From Planctomycetota bacterium (GTDB lineage Bacteria > Planctomycetota > Phycisphaerae > Sedimentisphaerales > Anaerohalosphaeraceae), in NCBI GenBank assembly GCA_021160785.1, contig JAGHBX010000033.1:1-10123 (forward strand): DNA of 10,123 nucleotides. The letters are read 5' to 3'. The position numbers were made by a program, and so were the translations under genes. Below, in pieces: positions 6,128 through 10,123 of the stretch; the stretch's first letter is position 1; every line of letters begins with the position of its first letter. The notes under the pieces were generated by a model. That model saw only the letters and a list, made by a program, of their open reading frames with translations. It was not told the DNA's origin and did not search any database.

Positions 6128-7585
6128 TCAAAAGTCCCGCTCTAAGATGTCGATCGTGCGCCGGCAAAGTTCGCGTCCGTAGTCCGACCAGAGACCCTCT
6201 CCCCAATATCGGTAACAGCTCGTTTGCGTAAGCAGCAGATGATACAGCGCGTTGCGATAGCGATTCTCCGATGAGGGCACGTTTGTATTGAGGACTTTGG
6301 CGTTAAACATCGCGCTTGCCGCTTCCATCGGTTTGAGCATGCTCTCATACCCCCGCACCCACGAAATGTTGCCTGTCCAACTGCCCCCTTCCATGTGGAA
6401 TCGATCATCCTGGCGTTGAAGTTGTTCGATAACCTTTGCCAATGCATCCGGTCCTGCGCCCTCTTCCAGTTGCTGCCAGATGCGGTGCTGCATGATCGGC
6501 TGGACGGCCGGTAAATCTTCTTCGCTTATCCCGATCGCTTTGAGATGTTCGAGATACTCGGTCACATTCACCGCGGGCGTCTCAGTACCGCTGCAGTCGC
6601 GCATCACGTCCCTGTACTTGCCCGGAAATTCATTCATCATAACACCCCCGTTTTCGCCGTCTGCGATTTGTGTAACAAGCGACGGAACTGATTTACCGCC
6701 CAGTTCGACCCGGCCGAGATTCAAGGCCTCGTAATACGGCTGCATCTGACCGATCAGCTTGGTATCGCTGCCCTGCGTCTTGATGATCGCCGTAATGCTC
6801 GCGCTTTCGCCGCGGGAGTTTCTCGCCACAAGGCGGTGCGGACAATGAGCATATCGAATCTGCCCGCCGTCCCGGGCGTTTTCGACGGTATGCTCCTGTA
6901 CGAGCACCCACCGGTAACCGCACTCCTTGAGCGTCTTGACAAACTCGTAACCGACATCCGGGTGATTCGGAAGCGCCATCTCGCACGGCGAAAATCCCTT
7001 GACGCGCGACAGTGCCTCCAGACCGAACATCCCCGCGAAGAAATGCTGCCACGCAAGCACGTGCAGTCGGTAATCCTGCACTGGCGTCGAAGGGGCGACA
7101 GGATGCCCCCATGCCGTTCCAAGCCACTCCACACAACCGCGATATGCCGGCTCACACGTAATCGTTCTCAGCTTGCCAATGACGTCATCGAGCCCCATCT
7201 GCCGCAGGCCGTGCAGCAGAGCGCCCGAATAGTCCAACATCACCCTTGGGCTTTTACCCTCGCCGATAAGCTCGGGTATAAAGTCGCCTATCCGCTTGTA
7301 GCACTGGTGAAAAATGGAGGCATTATAGCTGTCTTGCGACTCGTCGCTGTCGGCCATGTGTTTGAGGTTGCTGATAATCTCAGCCGTCCGCAGATCATCT
7401 CCGCCGGCCGGTATCAGAGGCTGATGCATATGCAGCGCAACGGCAAAAGCGCTTTTAATCCGCCCAAAGTCAATATCGCTGCCGCCAAGAAAAACAGGAT
7501 CAGCCCCCGCCGTCGCTTCGGCAATCAAGCTCTCCTGCCCACAAATATTCGGCAGCCCGTCAACATACTCAGCCATCGTTGTCAT
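6128..7585 (-). CDS. Glycoside hydrolase family 57 protein
   Basis: The protein is 485 residues with no signal peptide, so presumably cytoplasmic. The GH57 barrel begins after about 45 residues with ALHMHQP (50-56). Next come DYSGALLHGL (118-127), an equivalent of the second conserved region, and GFSPCEMALP (197-206), where E202 fits the nucleophile position. YRWVLVQEHTVE follows, then IADGENGG (307-314), where D309 fits the acid/base. The C-terminal part is helical with SCYRYWGEGLWSDYGREL (457-472). GH57 enzymes act on alpha-glucans (amylase, branching enzyme, glucanotransferase, alpha-galactosidase), and the sequence does not tell which. The motifs differ somewhat from the best-studied members. 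AGGA sits about 8 bases before ATG 7585, and a second in-frame ATG at 7576 is possible. The upstream gene is insulated by a terminator, so it is probably transcribed alone. Confidence 0.85.
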   Translation of the reverse strand: MTTMAEYVDGLPNICGQESLIAEATAGADPVFLGGSDIDFGRIKSAFAVALHMHQPLIPAGGDDLRTAEIISNLKHMADSDESQDSYNASIFHQCYKRIGDFIPELIGEGKSPRVMLDYSGALLHGLRQMGLDDVIGKLRTITCEPAYRGCVEWLGTAWGHPVAPSTPVQDYRLHVLAWQHFFAGMFGLEALSRVKGFSPCEMALPNHPDVGYEFVKTLKECGYRWVLVQEHTVENARDGGQIRYAHCPHRLVARNSRGESASITAIIKTQGSDTKLIGQMQPYYEALNLGRVELGGKSVPSLVTQIADGENGGVMMNEFPGKYRDVMRDCSGTETPAVNVTEYLEHLKAIGISEEDLPAVQPIMQHRIWQQLEEGAGPDALAKVIEQLQRQDDRFHMEGGSWTGNISWVRGYESMLKPMEAASAMFNAKVLNTNVPSSENRYRNALYHLLLTQTSCYRYWGEGLWSDYGRELCRRTIDILERDF

Positions 7586-7594
7586 GAATCATCC

Positions 7595-7616
7595 TGTCGT
7601 CTTAATGTCGTCTTAA
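7595..7616. repeat. Perfect 11-bp tandem duplication in the GH57 leader
   Basis: TGTCGTCTTAA occurs twice head to tail (7595-7605 and 7606-7616), 9 bp upstream of the GH57 start codon on the minus strand. One helical turn per unit is compatible with a direct-repeat operator, but a slippage duplication explains it equally well. Confidence 0.6.
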
Positions 7617-7668
7617 GAAACAACCCTTACGTTGACGATATCGGAAAGTTCGACCGTCTTGCGGCAAT

Positions 7669-7704
7669 AAAAAAGCCGACGACCCGGATTTCGAGCCGTC
7701 GACT
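7669..7704 (-). terminator. Intrinsic terminator of the Spy-like gene
   Basis: Read on the minus strand, 7704-7692 pairs with 7686-7674 to form a 13-bp stem (three G-U wobbles) with a 5-nt loop. The 3' side runs directly into six T residues (complement of A 7669-7674). It begins 24 nt after the stop codon of the LTxxQ protein. No other signal in the window fits the intrinsic-terminator model as well. Confidence 0.85.
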
Positions 7705-7728
7705 TGGTGCTAAGCTGCATAGTTGTTG

Positions 7729-8523
7729 TTATTTTTCGCGATCACGACCGCCTTCGCCACGCGTCCTGCCACGGGAGCCACCGTCCCTGTCGCCGGAATC
7801 CCGGCGGGAGCCTCCTTCTCTGTCGCCTCCTCGGCGAAGACCGCTTCTTTCGGGCGGTCCGCCTGGGCCTGGACGATCCCCTCTGACACGACGCTGCTGA
7901 GCGGCACGGAGTCTCTTCTGTGCCTCGTCGAGTCTGGTATTCTGCTCTTTCGTCAAAACAGCCTTGACATCCTTGAACAGCTTTTTGATAGCATCTGCAC
8001 GAATCCTGGCGATCTTCGCCTGCTGCTCCTTGTTCAAACCAAGGCGCCTCAGCAGCCCGTCAAGAACCTGAATCGGACCCATCGAACGCGCGCGTGATGC
8101 AGCATCCTGCCCGGGTCTCTGGGGGGAACCGCCGGGCCTGTCGCCTGCACCGCCGCGTCCGCCCGAAAACCGCTGAGCCATTTTTTCACGCTGCTCAGGG
8201 GTCAGGATGGCTTGCATCTTCTCTCTCATCTGCCCGTAGATCTCTCGCCTGGCCTCAGGAGAATCGGCGTTTCTCGCCTTCTCCATGATTTCATCACGGA
8301 CCTTGGCGATTTTGGCCTGCTGCTCTTCGGTCAGGCCCAGATCCCCGAACATGCTCCCGCCACCACCACGACCCATCATGCTACCGCCGCGACCCTGCTG
8401 ACCGACCTGGCCCGGACCACGACCCTGGCCAGGTCCTCGACCCTGCGGCTGAGCTAATGCAGACTGAGCCACCATCACCAGACATATCAACACCACAACT
8501 GCCAAAAATACCTTCCTTTTCAT
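7729..8523 (-). CDS. Secreted Spy/CpxP-like LTxxQ-repeat protein with arginine/glycine-rich segments
   Basis: The 264-residue product has a signal peptide, likely cut after SALA (A24). Residues 25-58 are Gly/Arg/Gln-rich (GRGPGQGRGPGQ). Two related helical units follow: LGLTEEQQAKIAKVRDEI (62-79) with LTPEQREKM (108-115), and LGLNKEQQAKIARIRADA (161-178) with LTKEQNTRL (190-198). The internal duplication and LTxxQ boxes recall the periplasmic Spy/CpxP chaperone family. A second Gly/Pro/Arg linker (120-148) separates them. The last 50 residues are a disordered, highly charged R-G-G/D-R tail. Both helical units are intact, so it is a tandem form longer than ordinary single-unit Spy. The function is probably envelope stress binding or chaperoning, by homology only. 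The basic tails could bind anionic polymer, a guess. AAGGGA lies 7 bases before the ATG. An intrinsic terminator follows. Confidence 0.75.
   Translation of the reverse strand: MKRKVFLAVVVLICLVMVAQSALAQPQGRGPGQGRGPGQVGQQGRGGSMMGRGGGGSMFGDLGLTEEQQAKIAKVRDEIMEKARNADSPEARREIYGQMREKMQAILTPEQREKMAQRFSGGRGGAGDRPGGSPQRPGQDAASRARSMGPIQVLDGLLRRLGLNKEQQAKIARIRADAIKKLFKDVKAVLTKEQNTRLDEAQKRLRAAQQRRVRGDRPGPGGPPERSGLRRGGDREGGSRRDSGDRDGGSRGRTRGEGGRDREK
8410..8445. repeat. 18-bp imperfect tandem repeat encoding QGRGPG units
   Basis: Two adjacent 18-bp copies (8410-8427, 8428-8445) agree at 15 of 18 positions and encode the repeated QGRGPG of the LTxxQ protein. The differences are mostly silent, so the peptide repeat seems conserved over the DNA. 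Confidence 0.5.
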
Positions 8524-8597
8524 GTCAATTCCCTTTCAAAATAAAATACCCGATAACCTCACCGCCCCGAAGGGGACCCATTAACAACGAAGAAACA

Positions 8598-8608
8598 GAC
8601 GTAACGTC
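8598..8608. promoter_or_regulatory. Short palindrome GACGTAACGTC in the divergent intergenic region
   Basis: GACGT (8598-8602) and ACGTC (8604-8608) are exact inverted arms around one base. It is 75 bp upstream of the LTxxQ gene start and 104 bp upstream of the dockerin-protein start. It is a possible operator half of unknown identity. Confidence 0.25.
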
Positions 8609-8626
8609 GAAAGCCTTTATTGCCTG

Positions 8627-8644
8627 AAGCATTAATTTATGCTT
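8627..8644. promoter_or_regulatory. 18-bp inverted repeat next to the plus-strand promoter
   Basis: AAGCAT (8627-8632) and ATGCTT (8639-8644) are exact inverted arms around TAATTT. The right arm overlaps the -35 box of the plus-strand promoter, so a bound protein would block it. It is a candidate operator. The AT-rich centre also allows a chance palindrome. Confidence 0.3.
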
Positions 8645-8671
8645 GAATTCCTGAGGTTTATGTGATATTAT
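8643..8671 (+). promoter_or_regulatory. Candidate promoter of the dockerin-tailed protein
   Basis: TTGAAT (8643-8648) and TATTAT (8666-8671) are 17 bp apart. Transcription would start near 8678, which rules out the ATG at 8670 and supports the start at 8712. Confidence 0.55.
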
Positions 8672-8711
8672 GACACTATACGTTAGGTTTTGTTATGTGG
8701 AGAGTGGGTTG

Positions 8712-9734
8712 ATGGCAGGCAGATGTGGTCTTTTTTGCTTAATTTCAATGGTGTCCATCGTTTCCGGGGTGAGCGGACAAGTCGCCACTATGGCGTACTG
8801 GGATTTTGGACCCGATTCCGTCGGATACACCGAACAGGTTTTGATCGACGGCATCGCAGGTATTCCCACCCTTGCGATTCAGTATGGGGATAAGGACCAC
8901 AACGGCAAGGATGGCCTGGATTATACCGACCAGGGCGAGACCTATCATGCCGCCGGCCGGGCCGGTGCATGGAATAATGTCAACTCCTCTTCAGATATCG
9001 TCATCACAGTAAATACCACCGGCTGGTGGGGCCTGACGCTGCGGTGGGACTACTTGTCCGAATACGAGGGAAGCGGGGTTGATGATAAGCGTGGCCCGGT
9101 CAGTTTCGATATGGACTACAAGGTCGGCGAGACAGGCGACTGGGTTGAGCTACTCAACAATGAGCCGCTCATACGTGACACCGCATGGCATGGATCCATA
9201 AAGTACCTTCATTCTTTCAGTGCTATTGAGAATGAACCTTTCGTCCAGTTTCGCATCTATGACCTCTCTCGCCAGGACGAATCAGGCGGCGACTTCAAAA
9301 TCGACAATATCGAACTCACCGGAACCCCCGTCACCAGTTCCATTACAGTCTTGGCGCCAAACGGCGGCGAGAACCTTATGGCAGGCGATGTATTCGAAGT
9401 CAGTTGGACGTACACGACCGGCGACGTCCTCGATTCAGTCACTCTGGACTACTCAATCGACAACGGCGCCAACTGGATTGAGATCGGCACCGTCCCCAAC
9501 ACGGGTGTATACGCATGGGAGGTCCCCGACGTTGATTCTCTCAACTGCCTCATTCGAGTATCCAATGCCGCCAACCAGCAGGCCAACGACACCAGCAACG
9601 CCATCTTCCGAATATTCCAATGCACGCTCAACTACGACCTCACCGGCGATTGTTACATCGACCTGAACGACCTGGCGCTGCTGGCTTCGGAGTGGCTGCT
9701 CTGCGGAGACGTGCTCGACCCGCGATGCCCCTGA
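8712..9734 (+). CDS. Secreted beta-sandwich / Ig-like protein with dockerin-like C-terminus
   Basis: The 340-residue product has a hydrophobic signal sequence (about 5-22) ending near VSG. Residues about 27-204 form a beta-rich domain starting MAYWDFGPDSVGY and ending FKIDNIELTGTP, similar in layout to jelly-roll/carbohydrate-binding modules. A GDKDHNGKDGLD stretch (59-70) may bind calcium. Residues 209-302 are an Ig-like unit of the surface-repeat type: ITVLAPNGGENLMAGD, VSWTY, LDYSIDNGANW, GVYAWEVP, CLIRVSNA and DTSNAIFRI. Residues 304-340 (NYDLTGDCYIDLNDLALLAS, then EWLLC) form a single dockerin-like Ca2+ loop plus helix, as in many secreted planctomycete proteins. Start choice: GGAGAG (8699-8704) precedes ATG 8712 by 7 bases, while the upstream ATG 8670 overlaps the -10 box. 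It may attach to or bind polysaccharide. No catalytic domain is evident. Confidence 0.8.
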   Translation: MAGRCGLFCLISMVSIVSGVSGQVATMAYWDFGPDSVGYTEQVLIDGIAGIPTLAIQYGDKDHNGKDGLDYTDQGETYHAAGRAGAWNNVNSSSDIVITVNTTGWWGLTLRWDYLSEYEGSGVDDKRGPVSFDMDYKVGETGDWVELLNNEPLIRDTAWHGSIKYLHSFSAIENEPFVQFRIYDLSRQDESGGDFKIDNIELTGTPVTSSITVLAPNGGENLMAGDVFEVSWTYTTGDVLDSVTLDYSIDNGANWIEIGTVPNTGVYAWEVPDVDSLNCLIRVSNAANQQANDTSNAIFRIFQCTLNYDLTGDCYIDLNDLALLASEWLLCGDVLDPRCP

Positions 9735-9778
9735 CAGAACAAACTGGCACTATGAAGACGCAAAAAACGCCATGGTGT

Positions 9779-10123
9779 CTATCCGCGAATCGCCCATCGC
9801 ACAAGCGTAGTCAGCTTGGGAGTTTTTCCCTGCATAAGGATTGCAATCCGGAAGATTCGCCCTCCCGCCCAGACACTCAGGAAAGCAAACAAAATAATAC
9901 CCGCCAGGCCCGCCCACGGATGCCATGCGCAGATTGTCATCGTGGAGCTTTGCCGAAGCAGCATCACCGTCGGAGTAAACGGCGGGATAAATGAAAGGAC
10001 GGTGGCAAAGGCGCCGTCAGGAGATTTCAGGACGGGTCCCAACACGAACATCGGGATCATGACAGGCAGCATCGCCGGCAGCGTCAGCGATTGTGCGTCT
10101 TTGGCGTCGCTGCAGGCTGAGCC
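9779..10123 (-). CDS. ABC-2-type transporter permease, C-terminal part (5' end outside window)
   Basis: The frame is open from the right edge to TAG 9781-9779 and shows the last 114 residues. The sequence KDAQSLTLPAML, then FVLGPVLKSPDG, FIPPFTPTVMLLR (45-57), and finally AGGRIFRIAILMQGKTPKL (86-104) with VRWAIRG, is the typical end of NatB/YhaP-like ABC-2 permeases. Three membrane helices are visible (about 13-32, 38-57, 70-88). An ATPase partner and the N-terminal half should lie beyond the window. Substrate is unknown; family members export sodium, drugs or envelope material. It is convergent with the dockerin-tailed gene, with a 44-bp gap and no clear terminator. Confidence 0.85.
   Translation of the reverse strand, partial: GSACSDAKDAQSLTLPAMLPVMIPMFVLGPVLKSPDGAFATVLSFIPPFTPTVMLLRQSSTMTICAWHPWAGLAGIILFAFLSVWAGGRIFRIAILMQGKTPKLTTLVRWAIRG

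Noticed and set aside
7595..7616. CRISPR-like repeat
   Set aside because: There are only two 11-bp units with no spacer between them and no cas genes in view.
6836..7900. 354-codon plus-strand open frame
   Set aside because: It spans parts of two clear minus-strand genes and the terminator between them. The translation is rich in Arg/Pro with no recognisable motif.
8670..8711. ATG at 8670 as the start of the dockerin-tailed protein
   Set aside because: It overlaps the -10 box and would place 14 extra residues before a normal signal peptide. The ATG at 8712 has a good ribosome site.
9735..9778. Terminator between the convergent dockerin and permease genes
   Set aside because: No stem with a following T-run could be found in the 44-bp gap.

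Overview
The window looks like a piece of a Planctomycetota chromosome, most likely a Phycisphaerae-type anaerobe. This is inferred from several features. One secreted protein ends in the short dockerin-like tail (D-L-x-G-D-x-x-I-D-L-x-D-L-A-L-L-A-S-E-W) typical of those genomes. An intergenic palindrome is built from alternating GGGCA/TGCCC blocks. Uroporphyrinogen methyltransferase and synthase are fused, and a siroheme-decarboxylase-type protein is present. Base composition is moderate (about half G+C by eye). No rRNA, tRNA, CRISPR array, transposase or phage gene was seen.

Region 1-3632 (minus strand) is one compact redox module, in transcription order: a receiver-only response regulator, a six-helix sensor histidine kinase, a membrane-anchored multihaem cytochrome c with 12 potential haem sites, and a membrane-anchored periplasmic protein resembling part of ResB, cut off by the window edge. 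The kinase carries GGVENPF, matching the GGxxNPF quinone-binding signature of RegB/PrrB. The cytochrome starts with a NapC/NrfH-like quinol-dehydrogenase segment whose first haem motif is CxxCHxM. The module therefore reads as a quinol-oxidising electron-transfer chain placed beside its own possible quinone-redox sensor.

Region 3633-6127 concerns tetrapyrroles. A siroheme decarboxylase (AhbA/AhbB family) on the minus strand and a CobA-HemD fusion on the plus strand are transcribed divergently from a 300-bp region with a good promoter candidate for each. Together they make uroporphyrinogen III, then precorrin-2, and later decarboxylate siroheme, which are steps of the alternative siroheme-dependent haem pathway. 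That would supply the haem the neighbouring cytochrome needs. A 49-bp near-perfect palindrome follows cobA-hemD.

Region 6128-8523 (minus) holds a GH57-family glycosidase and, upstream of it, a secreted Spy/CpxP-like protein with duplicated LTxxQ helices and arginine/glycine-rich tails. A textbook intrinsic terminator separates them. Region 8524-9734 (plus) has a promoter and a secreted beta-sandwich/Ig-like protein with a dockerin-like C-terminus. The window ends with the C-terminal third of an ABC-2-type permease (minus), which continues past the right edge.
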